Source: Streptomyces lacrimifluminis
GTDB taxonomy: Bacteria; Actinomycetota; Actinomycetes; Streptomycetales; Streptomycetaceae
DNA length: 64,000 nucleotides
Direction: 5' to 3'
Assembly: GCF_014646095.1 (NCBI RefSeq)
Contig: NZ_BMMU01000003.1
Location: 248,001 to 312,000, forward strand
Positions within the stretch are counted from its first letter, which is position 1. Each line of letters opens with the position of its first letter. Position numbers and translations under genes: made by a program. Below, piece after piece: positions 45,709-54,384 of the stretch. The notes under the pieces were generated by a model, which had not been told where the DNA came from, made no database searches, and was given only the letters and a program-made list of their open reading frames with translations.

Positions 45709-46668
45709 TCAGGTCACGTCGTCGTAGCCGTTGACCCGTTCCGTGCCCGTCTGTTCGGGCAGGGCGGCGCGGCTGGCGGAGACGGTCTCGATCTCGCCGA
45801 TGTCCTCGGGGGTGAGGTCCAGGTCGGAGGCCTCGTCGTCGTCCGGCCCCTCCGCGTCGCGGCGGGCACGGCGCCGGTCGTTGGCCAGGGCGATGGCCGA
45901 CGCACCGAAGTACATGACCCAGATGGGGCCCGCCAGCGCCAGCATGGAGATGGGGTCGGTGCTGGGGGTGGCGATCGCGGCGAACACCGTGATGCCCATG
46001 ATCATGCCCCGCCACCAGCCGGCCATCTTCTTGCCCGAGAGGACGCCGCCGAAGTTCAGCATCACCAGCAGCAGTGGCAGCTCGAAGGAGAGACCGAAGA
46101 CGAGGATCATCCGCATGATCAGCTGCAGCAGGTCGTCGAGCGGCAGCTGGTTGTCACTGCCGATGATGGAGAACTCCAGCATCACGGACGCCATTTTGGG
46201 CAGTGACCAGTAGGCGAAGTAGCCCCCCATCAGGAACAGGGGGAACCCCGCCCCCACGAAGGCGAGGCTGTACTTCTTCTCGTGCCGGTGCAGGCCCGGA
46301 GCCACGAAGCCCCAGAGCTGGTAGAGCCAGACCGGGGTGGCGAGCACGACGCCGGACGACAACGACACGGTGAGGGCGAGCGTGAAGGGGCTGAGCAGAC
46401 CGTTCTGCACGATGCGCGCGCACTGGGTCGTGTCAGTGGTGGCCTCGGCCAGCTCCGCGAAGCTGTACGGGCACCCCACCGCATCCAGGATCGGGTCCGT
46501 GAAGAACTGGATGATGTCCTTGTAGAAGAAGGCCGCGATCACGGTCGTGACGACGATCGCGAGCAGGCTCTTCACGAGGCGGTTTCGCAACTCGCGGAGG
46601 TGCTCCACGAGGGGCATCCGCCCCTCGGGATCCCTCTCCTTCTCCTTGTTGCGGGCAGACTTGAGCAA
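45709..46668 (-). CDS. tatC: twin-arginine translocase subunit TatC
   Basis: A 319-aa polytopic membrane protein that recognises twin-arginine signal peptides. MPLVEHLRELRNRLVKSLLAIVV is the TatC signature at the first cytoplasmic region; further signatures are PFTLALTVSLSSGVVLATPVWLYQLWGFVAPGLHRHEKKY and SFELPLLLVMLNFGGVLS. Six spans are predicted. The acidic 70-residue C-terminal tail is typical of actinobacteria. TTG 46668 has GAGG 7 nt upstream. It follows tatA on the same strand with a hairpin between them. Confidence 0.96.
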   Translation of the reverse strand: MLKSARNKEKERDPEGRMPLVEHLRELRNRLVKSLLAIVVTTVIAAFFYKDIIQFFTDPILDAVGCPYSFAELAEATTDTTQCARIVQNGLLSPFTLALTVSLSSGVVLATPVWLYQLWGFVAPGLHRHEKKYSLAFVGAGFPLFLMGGYFAYWSLPKMASVMLEFSIIGSDNQLPLDDLLQLIMRMILVFGLSFELPLLLVMLNFGGVLSGKKMAGWWRGMIMGITVFAAIATPSTDPISMLALAGPIWVMYFGASAIALANDRRRARRDAEGPDDDEASDLDLTPEDIGEIETVSASRAALPEQTGTERVNGYDDVT

Positions 46669-46691
46669 CCCACGTCCTCATCTCGTGCGGC

Positions 46692-46711
46692 AGGCCGGAG
46701 GCGTCCGGCCT
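46692..46711 (-). terminator. intercistronic hairpin between tatA and tatC
   Basis: AGGCCGGA-GGCG-TCCGGCCT, a perfect 8-bp stem with a 4-base loop in the 53-bp tatA-tatC gap. It could partially terminate or protect the tatA mRNA and so set the high TatA:TatC ratio (inference). Confidence 0.5.
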
Positions 46712-46721
46712 TGCGTCAGCG

Positions 46722-47006
46722 TCAGCGCTTGGTCGTGTCCGTGGGCTCGGTGACCGGGCGCGAGCTCGTCACGTCACCGGGGGCGGCCTGGATGGTGCGC
46801 TGCACCGGGGGCTGCTCGTCGGTGTGCGGCGGACCGGCGGGGGCGGGTTCCTGACCCTCCGACTTCATCGCCTTGGCTTCGCTCTTCAGGATGCGCGCGG
46901 ACTTGCCGAGCGAGCGCGCCATGTCCGGAAGCTTCTTCGCGCCGAACAGCAGGATGATGACGACGAGGATGAGAATGATCTCGGGGGCTCCGAGCCTTCC
47001 GAACAT
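46722..47006 (-). CDS. tatA: twin-arginine translocase pore subunit TatA
   Basis: A 94-aa protein. One N-terminal membrane helix ([18 protein letters not shown]), the hinge and amphipathic helix ([25 protein letters not shown]), then a Pro-rich charged tail. The conserved FG-x-x-KLP is present. ATG 47006 has GAAGG 9 nt upstream. No separate tatB is seen here, as is common: it is elsewhere in Streptomyces. Confidence 0.96.
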   Translation of the reverse strand: MFGRLGAPEIILILVVIILLFGAKKLPDMARSLGKSARILKSEAKAMKSEGQEPAPAGPPHTDEQPPVQRTIQAAPGDVTSSRPVTEPTDTTKR

Positions 47007-47263
47007 AAGTCTTTACCTTCTCACCGAGGCGGCTGGGTGGGGTGCTGTCCGATCGTTCGGACAGGGGTCCGACCGTCGTGTTCACAGCGATCGTAACGCT
47101 CGGGGGTAAACCTGAGGCAATCCCTGTGCGTACTCCCGGTTCGCGGTCCGGGCCTCGTTTTCCGGCCGCGATCAGCAGCGTACCTGCCGACACCGACAAG
47201 GTGACAGGGCGAAGTCGCCCAAAACACACCAACCCATGGACTCACAGAGGAGCCGCCGGACAG

Positions 47264-47458
47264 TCACAGTGCGTCCACAGAGCGTGCCGTGTGCACGGTG
47301 GCCCGTTCCAGGTCCTCGGCGGCCCGGTTGATGCGCCGCGCCGAGTCCGTGACCTGCCTTCCCAGACGCTGCGCCTCCAGGAAGACCCGGACGGCGAGCA
47401 CCCCGAGAACGGCGAGTCCCAGGAACCCCACAGCGATCGCGAACATCGGCCAGAACAT
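47264..47458 (-). CDS. small single-span membrane protein
   Basis: A 64-aa protein: a membrane helix (MFAIAVGFLGLAVLGVLAVRVFLEA) followed by a charged, heptad-like helix QRLGRQVTDSARRINRAAEDLERATVHTARSVDAL. DUF948-like in appearance. It lies between the 97-aa gene and tatA on the same strand. No clear Shine-Dalgarno. Function unknown. Confidence 0.7.
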   Translation of the reverse strand: MFWPMFAIAVGFLGLAVLGVLAVRVFLEAQRLGRQVTDSARRINRAAEDLERATVHTARSVDAL

Positions 47459-47509
47459 GGCGCCGAGCCTAGCCCCTCACCGGGTCCCGGCCGCGAGCCG
47501 CCCAGGTCG

Positions 47510-47803
47510 TCACGACGGCCCGGCCAGCCGCAGTGTCCTGACCCCGCCGCCGGTGAGCAGCTCGACGACACGCTCTCCGGCCGGTTTGCGGACGGTCACG
47601 TCACAGTCGGGGCAGGTGAAGGAGTAGAAGGTGGTACGGCTGGTGGCGCCGATGGCCAGGCGCAGGGCGCTCGCGGTGAGCTCGAAGTTGCCGCGGCAGT
47701 CCGGGCAGGCGGCGCGGAACACGACAGGGGCGACTCTTCTCATGCCGGCGAAGGCCGCGGCCACGGTCATGTCCCGAACACCTGACATCGGAGACTCGCT
47801 CAA
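47510..47803 (-). CDS. zinc-ribbon protein coupled to pafC
   Basis: A 97-aa protein with two CPDC motifs (RAACPDCRGNFEL and FTCPDCDVTVRKPAG) about 30 residues apart, forming a probable Zn ribbon. TTG 47803 overlaps the pafC stop (TTGA), and GGGAG lies 8-9 nt upstream, so it is translationally coupled to pafBC. Function unknown; the position suggests a role with the PafBC DNA-damage regulator (inference). Confidence 0.78.
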   Translation of the reverse strand: MSESPMSGVRDMTVAAAFAGMRRVAPVVFRAACPDCRGNFELTASALRLAIGATSRTTFYSFTCPDCDVTVRKPAGERVVELLTGGGVRTLRLAGPS

Positions 47804-48858
47804 CGCCCCTGCTCCCGCCTGTCGTACAGCCCGTCCTCAACTCCGTGCGCCCCGGACGCCCGCGACCCGGGCACCTGCGGGGCGTCGTACGCCGCCAGCG
47901 CTTCCTGGGCGGCCTGGCGGGCACTGTCCGCGAGGTCCTGCGGCGAGACGATGCGCCCGTCGCGGCCGAGCCGCAGTGCCAGGCGCCGCAGCGACGCCGG
48001 ATCGGGGGTGCGCAGGGTGATACGCAGCCCGCCCTCGGGAAGCTCATCCGCACTGTCGTGCGGGTAGTACTCGGCGACCCAGCGCCCGCCGGGCCCGACC
48101 TCGACGACCACCTCGGGATCCTCGGCGGCGGGCTGCACCAGCCCCTCCGACAGGTCCCGCAGCTCTATCTCGGGCGGGGCGGCCGGCTCGTCCAGGATCC
48201 TGATCTCGGCGACCCGGTCGAGGCGGAAGGTGCGGCGGGCCTCGGAGCGCCGGCACCAGGCCTCCACATAGGTGTGCCCGACGCTGACCAGGCGGATCGG
48301 GTCGATCTCTCGTTCGGTGACCTCGTCGCGCGCGGGCGAATAGTAGCGGATCCACAGGCGGCGGCGCTCGGAGATCGCCCGGTCGACGTCCGCGAAGACG
48401 CCGCCCTCCGACTCGAAGGTCACCGACAGCCGCGCGCTGGCCCCGGCGGCCTCGCCGGCCGCCGTCTCCACCTTGGCGGTGGCCCGCAGGAGTGCCTGCC
48501 GGTCACTCTCCCGCAGCCCGGGCAGAGTGGACACCGCGCGGGCGGCGACCAGCAGCGCGGTCGCCTCGTCGGCGGCCAGCCTGAGCGGTTCGGCGGCCTC
48601 CTCGCCGAGGGCGGCGGGGTTGTGCCACCAGATCCGCTCGCCGTCGGTGTCGATGTCGAGCAGATCGCCGCCGCGGAAGCTGGTGCCGCACATGGGCAGC
48701 ACGTCCAGGTCCGAGACCAGCTCGTCCTCGGTGATCCCGAACGCGCGCGCGACATCGCCGACGCGCGCGCCGGGCCGCTCACGCAGATACGTCACCAGAG
48801 ACAGCATCCGCCGCGTCTGGTCGATGGCGTTCACGGGTCTGGCCGGTTTGCCTGCCAC
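47800..48858 (-). CDS. pafC: WYL-domain transcriptional activator subunit PafC
   Basis: A 352-aa protein: N-terminal winged HTH (MLSLVTYLRERPGARVGDVARAFGITEDELVSDLDVLPMCG, about residues 18-60), central WYL domain (AISERRRLWIRYYSPARDEVTEREIDPIRLVSVGHTYVEAWCRRSEARRTFRLDRVAEIRIL) and a WCX C-terminal region. In mycobacteria PafBC heterodimers activate the LexA-independent DNA-damage regulon. GTG 48858 has GGGGGAG 9 nt upstream. It lies 16 bp downstream of pafB. Confidence 0.93.
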   Translation of the reverse strand: MAGKPARPVNAIDQTRRMLSLVTYLRERPGARVGDVARAFGITEDELVSDLDVLPMCGTSFRGGDLLDIDTDGERIWWHNPAALGEEAAEPLRLAADEATALLVAARAVSTLPGLRESDRQALLRATAKVETAAGEAAGASARLSVTFESEGGVFADVDRAISERRRLWIRYYSPARDEVTEREIDPIRLVSVGHTYVEAWCRRSEARRTFRLDRVAEIRILDEPAAPPEIELRDLSEGLVQPAAEDPEVVVEVGPGGRWVAEYYPHDSADELPEGGLRITLRTPDPASLRRLALRLGRDGRIVSPQDLADSARQAAQEALAAYDAPQVPGSRASGAHGVEDGLYDRREQGR

Positions 48859-48874
48859 TTGCTTGTGCTCCCCC

Positions 48875-49828
48875 TCAGCCCTTGGCCACGGCGCGCAGCC
48901 GGTCCACCACATCGGCACGCAGCTCGGCCGGTTCCAGGACCACCACGTCGGGCCCGAACTCCACCAGCCAGGCGTCCAGCCCGTGCCCGTACGGAATCTC
49001 CAACTCGTCCCAGCCGTCGCCGAGTTCCCGCACCTGGGACGCCTTCGCCCGAAGGGGGTAACCGGCGCCCGCCCGCAGCCTGATCAGCGCGGAACGGTCG
49101 GCGCTCTCCCCCGCCCAGCTGGCGACGGTCTCGCGGACCGTGACGACATCGGGCACGTCGGCGGTGAACTTCGCGCTCCGGCTGCGGACCTTGCCGGTGA
49201 TCCGCGACAGCCTGAACACACGTTCGGCGCCCCGGTCGCGGTCCCAGCCCGCCAGATACCAGTGGCCACGCCAGCACTCCAGCGCCCACGGCTCCACCTG
49301 GCGGGGCTCCGGGCGGGCGGCGGTGGCCTTGCGGTAGTCGAAGGCGACCGGGCGGCGGTCCCGGCAGGCCAGCATCAGCGGCTCGAAGGCGGCCTCGTGC
49401 ACCGGAATCCGCGGCTCCAGGGCGCCATGGGCCTCGTAGGGGTCGACATCCTCGGGCAGCCCGGCCGCGCGCAGCTTCTGCAGCGCGCCACTGGCCGCAC
49501 CGGCGAGGCGGGCCTGCTGCCAGACCTTGGCGGCCAGGCCCAGAGCGGCGGCCTCCTCGGCGTCGAGGGTGATGGGAGGCAGCCGGTTGCTGTCACGGCC
49601 GGCGCGGTAGCCGACCTCACCGTCGAGGTTCTCCACCGTCTCGATGACCAGCCCGAGTTCGCGCAGATCGTCCTTGTCGCGCTCGAACATCCGGTTGAAG
49701 GAGTCGTCGCTGCCCGCTTCGAGGTAGGCCTCGATGGAGTCACGCAGCTCGCGCTTGCTCAGGGGCCTGCGTGTCCCGAGCAGACACAGCGCCAGGTTCA
49801 TCAGCCGCTCTGCCTTGGCAATGGCCAT
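48875..49828 (-). CDS. pafB: WYL-domain transcriptional activator subunit PafB
   Basis: A 317-aa paralogue of PafC. HTH at the N-terminus (AERLMNLALCLLGTRRPLSKRELRDSIEAY ... DSFNRMFERDKDDLRELGLVIET), WYL domain (ACRDRRPVAFDYRKATAARPEPRQVEPWALECWRGHWYLAGWDRDRGAERVFRLSRI) and WCX domain (LRAKASQVRELGDGWDELEIPY). It forms the DNA-damage-responsive activator with PafC. ATG 49828 follows GAAGGG. Paired GTCGTACGAC sites lie upstream. Confidence 0.93.
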   Translation of the reverse strand: MAIAKAERLMNLALCLLGTRRPLSKRELRDSIEAYLEAGSDDSFNRMFERDKDDLRELGLVIETVENLDGEVGYRAGRDSNRLPPITLDAEEAAALGLAAKVWQQARLAGAASGALQKLRAAGLPEDVDPYEAHGALEPRIPVHEAAFEPLMLACRDRRPVAFDYRKATAARPEPRQVEPWALECWRGHWYLAGWDRDRGAERVFRLSRITGKVRSRSAKFTADVPDVVTVRETVASWAGESADRSALIRLRAGAGYPLRAKASQVRELGDGWDELEIPYGHGLDAWLVEFGPDVVVLEPAELRADVVDRLRAVAKG

Positions 49829-49964
49829 CGACGCCCTTCGCCTTCCCTATGGTGCTTACGACGGATGACCGTACCGCCCCGCAGTGGCGCGGCAAAAGCC
49901 GAGGGCCCATGCCCGGACAGGCATGGACCCCGGATGATCAAGTCCGGTCGGACCCCGTACCCAC

Positions 49965-50018
49965 GTCGTACGACGATCCGACCTGACCCCGATCACATTC
50001 GACTGTCGTACGACGATC
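49965..50018. promoter_or_regulatory. paired GTCGTACGAC palindromes upstream of pafB
   Basis: GTCGTACGACGATC occurs at 49965-49978 and again at 50005-50018, 40 bp apart (about four helical turns); each begins with a perfect 10-bp palindrome. They lie between the FKBP stop and the pafB start, so they could be operators for pafBC. Confidence 0.5.
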
Positions 50019-50029
50019 GGACCGGACCG

Positions 50030-50401
50030 TCAGACCGCGACCAGGTCCACCACGAAGATCAGCGTCTCGCCCGGCTTGATCGCCGGCGTGGGGCTCTGGT
50101 TGCCGTAGGCGAGGTGGGCAGGGATGGTCAGCTCACGCCGGCCGCCGACCTTCATGCCCTGCACACCGAGGTCCCAGCCCTTGATGACCCGGCCCCCGCC
50201 CAGCGGGAACTTGAACGGGGTGCCCCGGTTCCAGCTGGCGTCGAACTCCTCGCCCGTGCTGAAGGAAACACCCACGTAGTGGACGGTGACGTTCTGACCC
50301 GCCACCGCTTCGGCGCCGTCACCCTCCCAGATGTCCTTGATCTGGAGGTCCGCCGGGGGCTCGCCACCGGGGAAGTCGATCTCGGGCTTCTCGATGCTCA
50401 C
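50030..50401 (-). CDS. FKBP-type peptidyl-prolyl cis-trans isomerase, cytosolic
   Basis: A 123-aa single FKBP domain: VHYVGVSFSTGEEFDASWNRGTPFKFPLGGGRVIKGWDLGVQGMKVGGRRELTIPAHLAYGNQ and GETLIFVVDLVAV, with the conserved Tyr/Phe/Asp/Trp/Tyr active-site residues. No signal peptide. GTG 50401 has GGAGAG 5 nt upstream. It follows the lipoprotein FKBP gene on the same strand. Confidence 0.95.
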   Translation of the reverse strand: MSIEKPEIDFPGGEPPADLQIKDIWEGDGAEAVAGQNVTVHYVGVSFSTGEEFDASWNRGTPFKFPLGGGRVIKGWDLGVQGMKVGGRRELTIPAHLAYGNQSPTPAIKPGETLIFVVDLVAV

Positions 50402-50457
50402 TTCATCTCTCCTTGTTGCGTGACCTGCGTCGGGAACAGTCTCACAGACGAGCGCGG

Positions 50458-51441
50458 TCAGACGGCGCCGAGGATGTCCACCACGAAGACCAGCGTGTTC
50501 TTGGCCAGCTCGCTGTCGGGGCTCGCGCCGTAACCGAGGGAGGGCGGAATCACCAGGAGCACCCGGTCGCCCACGTTCTTGCCGACGAGGCCCTTGTCCC
50601 AGCCTGCCACCACCGAGCCGGTGCCGATCTGGAAGGCGGTGGCGCCACCGTGGTCCCAGGAGGAGTCGAATTTCTTCCCGTCCTCCCACTTGACCCCGGT
50701 GTACTGGGCGACGAGCCCCTGACCGGCCTCGACCTTCTTGCCGCTGCCCTTGATCAGCACCTGCTGCTCAAGGGCTTTGGGAGCCTTGGCCCCCTTGGGG
50801 ATGGTGATGACCGCCGCCTTCTGCGACGGGGCCTCGACCTTGGGCAGGCCCGCCTCGGAGGCCGCCTGCTCGCCCTTGGCCTCGGCCTTGGCGTCGATGG
50901 TGCCCGCACCGACCGCGTCGACCACCCAGACCAGCACGTCCGTCGCGGCGAGCCCGGCGGACGTGTTCAAGTTCTGGCCGATCAGGTCACCCGCGGTGCC
51001 CTGCACCAGGATCCGGCTGCCGGGCTTCTTGCCCTTCACCGCGTCGAGGACCTTCTCGGGCAACTGCTGGCTCTGCTTGCCGACCTGCTCGACGGACTGC
51101 CGTCGGGCCGTCGCGCCGTCTGCCGCGGCGGCCCAGGTGCCACCGAGTTCCTCAGCGCCGCCCCACTTCTCAACGGTCCAGTCCAGCCGGACGAAGTCGG
51201 AGGCCTTGATCGGACTTCCGCTGCCCTCCGAAACCGTCTTGACCACGGTCTTCCCGGCCGGCTTGTCACCCTTGGGCACAGAGATCTCGGGCTTCTCCCC
51301 GACCTTCCCCTTGACCTCGGCGACGCCGCCCACCACCGCCTCGTCCTTCTTCTTGTCGTCCGATCCGCACGCGGCGGCGGTCAACAACAGGGCGGGAACG
51401 GCCAGCAGCGCGACGATGCGTCGTTTCGTGTTGTAGTTCAT
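50458..51441 (-). CDS. lipoprotein with two FKBP-type domains
   Basis: A 327-aa exported protein. The lipobox is LLTAAAC at residues 19-25 after a basic N-terminus (MNYNTKRR). The N-terminal FKBP-like half (about 70-175) is degenerate (FVRLDWTVEKWGGAEELGGTW ... LVWVVDAVGAG); the C-terminal half (about 225-327) is canonical (VAQYTGVKWEDGKKFDSSWDHGGATAFQIGTGSVVAGWDKGLVGKNVGDRVLLVIPPSLGYG). Likely a folding catalyst on the outer membrane face. ATG 51441 gives the best signal peptide. Confidence 0.92.
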   Translation of the reverse strand: MNYNTKRRIVALLAVPALLLTAAACGSDDKKKDEAVVGGVAEVKGKVGEKPEISVPKGDKPAGKTVVKTVSEGSGSPIKASDFVRLDWTVEKWGGAEELGGTWAAAADGATARRQSVEQVGKQSQQLPEKVLDAVKGKKPGSRILVQGTAGDLIGQNLNTSAGLAATDVLVWVVDAVGAGTIDAKAEAKGEQAASEAGLPKVEAPSQKAAVITIPKGAKAPKALEQQVLIKGSGKKVEAGQGLVAQYTGVKWEDGKKFDSSWDHGGATAFQIGTGSVVAGWDKGLVGKNVGDRVLLVIPPSLGYGASPDSELAKNTLVFVVDILGAV

Positions 51442-51563
51442 CAGTCCAACTGGGATCGGGGGCGGGGACAATGGCCGCCACTCTACGACCTACGCGCCCC
51501 CCGGCACGGAGCGGCACAGGCACGCCGTCGGAGCACACACGGTCACGGCAGCGCGAGGAAACG

Positions 51564-51599
51564 CCGGTGCCCGGAGGCGCGAACACCTCCGGGCACCGG
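51564..51599 (-). terminator. terminator of pafA
   Basis: CCGGTGCCCGGAGG (51564-51577) pairs perfectly with CCTCCGGGCACCGG (51586-51599), starting 40 bases past the pafA stop in transcript direction. Confidence 0.85.
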
Positions 51600-51638
51600 G
51601 ATCCCACACGGTTTACGCACCGGCCGACCGGCAGCCGG

Positions 51639-53000
51639 TCACATTCCGGCGATCAGCTTCTCCACCCGCTCGTCCACCGAACGGAACGGGTCCTTGCACA
51701 ACACCGTGCGCTGCGCCTGGTCGTTGAGCTTCAGATGCACCCAGTCGACCGTGAAATCACGGCGCTGTTCCTGAGCCCGCCTGATGAAGTCACCGCGCAG
51801 CCGCGCCCGAGTCGTCTGCGGCGGAACCGACTTGCCCTCGAAGATCTTCAAGTCGTTGCAGATCCGCGCGGCCTGGTTCTTCCTCTCCAGCAGGTAGTAA
51901 AGACCCCGCCTGCGGTGAATGTCGTGATAGGCGAGGTCTATCTGGGCGACGCGCGGATGCGACATCGTCATGTTGTGCTTGGCCCGGTACCGCTCGATGA
52001 GCTGGTACTTCATCACCCAGTCGATCTCGGTACCGATCCGGTCCAGGTCCTCGGCCTCGATGGAGTCGAGCACCCGGCCCCACAGCTCCAGCACCTGCTC
52101 GACCGTGCCCGTACGGATACCTCGCCGCTCGACGAAGTCCACGGCCTTCTCGTAGTACTCGCGCTGCACATCCAGCGCCGAGGCCTCCCGGCCGCTGGCC
52201 AGCCGCACCTTGCGGCGGCCCGTGATGTCGTGGCTGACCTCGCGGATCGCCCGGATCGGGTTCTCCAGGGTCAGGTCCCGCATCACCGTGCCCGCCTCGA
52301 TCATGCGCAGCACGAGGTCGGTGGCACCGACCTTCAGAAGCATGGTCGTCTCGGACATGTTCGAGTCGCCGACGATGACATGCAGCCGGCGATAGCGCTC
52401 GGCGTCCGCGTGCGGTTCGTCACGTGTGTTGATGATCGGCCGGGACCGGGTCGTCGCCGAGGAGACGCCCTCCCAGATGTGCTCCGCCCGCTGACTCACG
52501 CAGTACACGGCACCGCGCGGCGTCTGCAGCACCTTGCCCGCACCGCACAGAAGCTGGCGGGTGACGAGGAACGGAATGAGGATGTCCGCGAGCCGGGAGA
52601 ACTCCCCGTGCCGGGCCACCAGATAGTTCTCGTGGCAACCGTACGAGTTGCCCGCCGAGTCCGTGTTGTTCTTGAAGAGGTAGACGTCGCCCGCGATTCC
52701 TTCCTCGTGCAGGCGTCGTTCGGCGTCCACCAGGAGTCCTTCGAGAATGCGCTCGCCGGCCTTGTCGTGGGTGACGAGTTCCGTCACGTTGTCACATTCC
52801 GGTGTCGCGTATTCCGGATGTGATCCCACGTCAAGATAGAGGCGTGCGCCGTTTCGCAGAAAGACATTGCTGCTACGGCCCCATGACACGACACGGCGGA
52901 AGAGGTACCGAGCCACCTCGTCGGGAGACAGACGCCGCTGTCCCCTGAACGTACACGTGACGCCGTACTCGTTCTCCAGCCCGAAAATGCGGCGGTCCAT
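51639..53000 (-). CDS. pafA: Pup--protein ligase PafA
   Basis: A 453-aa carboxylate-amine ligase related to gamma-glutamyl-cysteine synthetase; it joins deamidated Pup to substrate lysines with [18 protein letters not shown] carries the catalytic Glu/Asp-type metal site; [70 protein letters not shown] and HWMKYQLI-like helices match PafA throughout. It is shorter than the Dop paralogue at 58123 because it lacks the Dop loop. Here it lies upstream of two FKBP genes and separated from prcBA by an MFS/LacI pair. Confidence 0.97.
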   Translation of the reverse strand: MDRRIFGLENEYGVTCTFRGQRRLSPDEVARYLFRRVVSWGRSSNVFLRNGARLYLDVGSHPEYATPECDNVTELVTHDKAGERILEGLLVDAERRLHEEGIAGDVYLFKNNTDSAGNSYGCHENYLVARHGEFSRLADILIPFLVTRQLLCGAGKVLQTPRGAVYCVSQRAEHIWEGVSSATTRSRPIINTRDEPHADAERYRRLHVIVGDSNMSETTMLLKVGATDLVLRMIEAGTVMRDLTLENPIRAIREVSHDITGRRKVRLASGREASALDVQREYYEKAVDFVERRGIRTGTVEQVLELWGRVLDSIEAEDLDRIGTEIDWVMKYQLIERYRAKHNMTMSHPRVAQIDLAYHDIHRRRGLYYLLERKNQAARICNDLKIFEGKSVPPQTTRARLRGDFIRRAQEQRRDFTVDWVHLKLNDQAQRTVLCKDPFRSVDERVEKLIAGM

Positions 53001-53009
53001 GACTGAACA

Positions 53010-54269
53010 TTACGCCCGATCCCCCGAGCTGAAACGGGTTCCGGCAGCACGGTTTGGATCATTTTCCGATGAGACCGCAACCACCGCACCCCCCACGGGA
53101 GCCGCCAATACCCGCCCGGTGACCAGCAGAACCAGCAACGACACGGCCCCGGCACCCCCCGGCACGACGAACCCCCACAGCGTTCCGCCCCACTCGACGA
53201 CCGGCCCCGTCAGCCCCGTACCCAGCGACGCACCCACGGTGAACGTCGTCACCAGCCACGAGAAGGCCTCGGTGACCGTCCCCCGCGGAGCATGCCGGTC
53301 CACCAGCACGAACACACACGCGAGAGCCGGCGCCAGGAACACACCCGCCAGCACCATCAGCAACGTCATCGCGACCGCACCCGGCATCAGCGTCAAGGGC
53401 AGGTAACACACCGCCAGCAGCCCTACCAGCACCGTCAGTCGCCGCTCCGCCGGCCCACTCCACCGCCGCGCCCCGTACACCGTCCCGCCCAGCAGCGCGC
53501 CCAGTCCGACGGCCGCCATCAGCCAGCCGTACACCGTGTCACCACCGTGGTCGTCCGCGTATGACACCGACGCCACCGTGATCGACCCCAGCGCGATCCC
53601 CACGAACAGGAACGCCCCCAGCATCACCAGCAGCCCCGGCGACCGGAGCGCACCCAGCCAGTGCGCCTCACGCGGCGCCGAACGCCACTCCCGCGAAGGC
53701 GGCGACAGCACCACGGAGAGCGCCCCCAGGACCCCGATCACGTTCAGCACGAGCAGGGCGGCCTGCGCCGACCACAGCGACGCGCACAACGTCACCAGCA
53801 ACGGCCCCACGGTGAACATGACCTCCTGCGCCACCGCGTCCATCGCGTACGCCGTGTGCACCTGGTCCTCCCTACGGAGGACAGCGGGCCACAGTGCCCG
53901 CAGACCACCCTCCAAGGGAGGCGTGAACAGCCCGGCGACCGCCACGGCCGCATACGCGAGCGGCAGCGGATCGGTACCCGCGAACGCGAACACCGCCATG
54001 CCGGACGCCGACACGAGCGCGGCCGACAACTGGACCCGGGGCTGCCCGTACAGATCGACCAGCCGCCCCAGCAGCGGCTGCCCCACGGCATTGGCCACCC
54101 CGTAGGCCGCGGCGAGCCCGCCGGCGAGGCTGTAGGTGCCGCCCCCGGCCCGGACGAACAGCACGATCGCGATCGCCGCCGTGGCGTTCGGCAACCGGCC
54201 CACCAGGGTGCCCACGAGCAGCCGCACCGCATGCCGTGCCCTGAGGATCTCCAGGTATCCCGCCGCCAT
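53010..54269 (-). CDS. MFS transporter
   Basis: A 419-aa permease with 12 predicted spans. The first intracellular loop motif reads AVGQPLLGRLVDLYGQPRVQ; the central loop contains RREDQVHTAYAMDAVAQEVMFTVGPLL. GGAAGGG precedes ATG 54269. It is divergent from a LacI regulator with a shared inverted-repeat operator, so it probably exports or imports a compound sensed by that regulator. The stop is 10 bp upstream of the pafA start. Substrate unknown. Confidence 0.9.
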   Translation of the reverse strand: MAAGYLEILRARHAVRLLVGTLVGRLPNATAAIAIVLFVRAGGGTYSLAGGLAAAYGVANAVGQPLLGRLVDLYGQPRVQLSAALVSASGMAVFAFAGTDPLPLAYAAVAVAGLFTPPLEGGLRALWPAVLRREDQVHTAYAMDAVAQEVMFTVGPLLVTLCASLWSAQAALLVLNVIGVLGALSVVLSPPSREWRSAPREAHWLGALRSPGLLVMLGAFLFVGIALGSITVASVSYADDHGGDTVYGWLMAAVGLGALLGGTVYGARRWSGPAERRLTVLVGLLAVCYLPLTLMPGAVAMTLLMVLAGVFLAPALACVFVLVDRHAPRGTVTEAFSWLVTTFTVGASLGTGLTGPVVEWGGTLWGFVVPGGAGAVSLLVLLVTGRVLAAPVGGAVVAVSSENDPNRAAGTRFSSGDRA

Positions 54270-54307
54270 GACCAGCCCTTCCCGTCAGCCGCGACGCCGG
54301 AAGTGTT

Positions 54308-54332
54308 ACGTATAACGTCGCCCGTCATACGT
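54308..54332. promoter_or_regulatory. LacI operator candidate between MFS and LacI genes
   Basis: ACGTATAACG, five bases, CGTCATACGT: 10-bp arms with one mismatch. It lies 39 bases upstream of the MFS start and 52 bases upstream of the lacI-type start. Confidence 0.55.
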
Positions 54333-54384
54333 ACCATGTGCCCAGTCCGCACGTCCACACGTCCCACGAAGGAGCAGGCCCACG

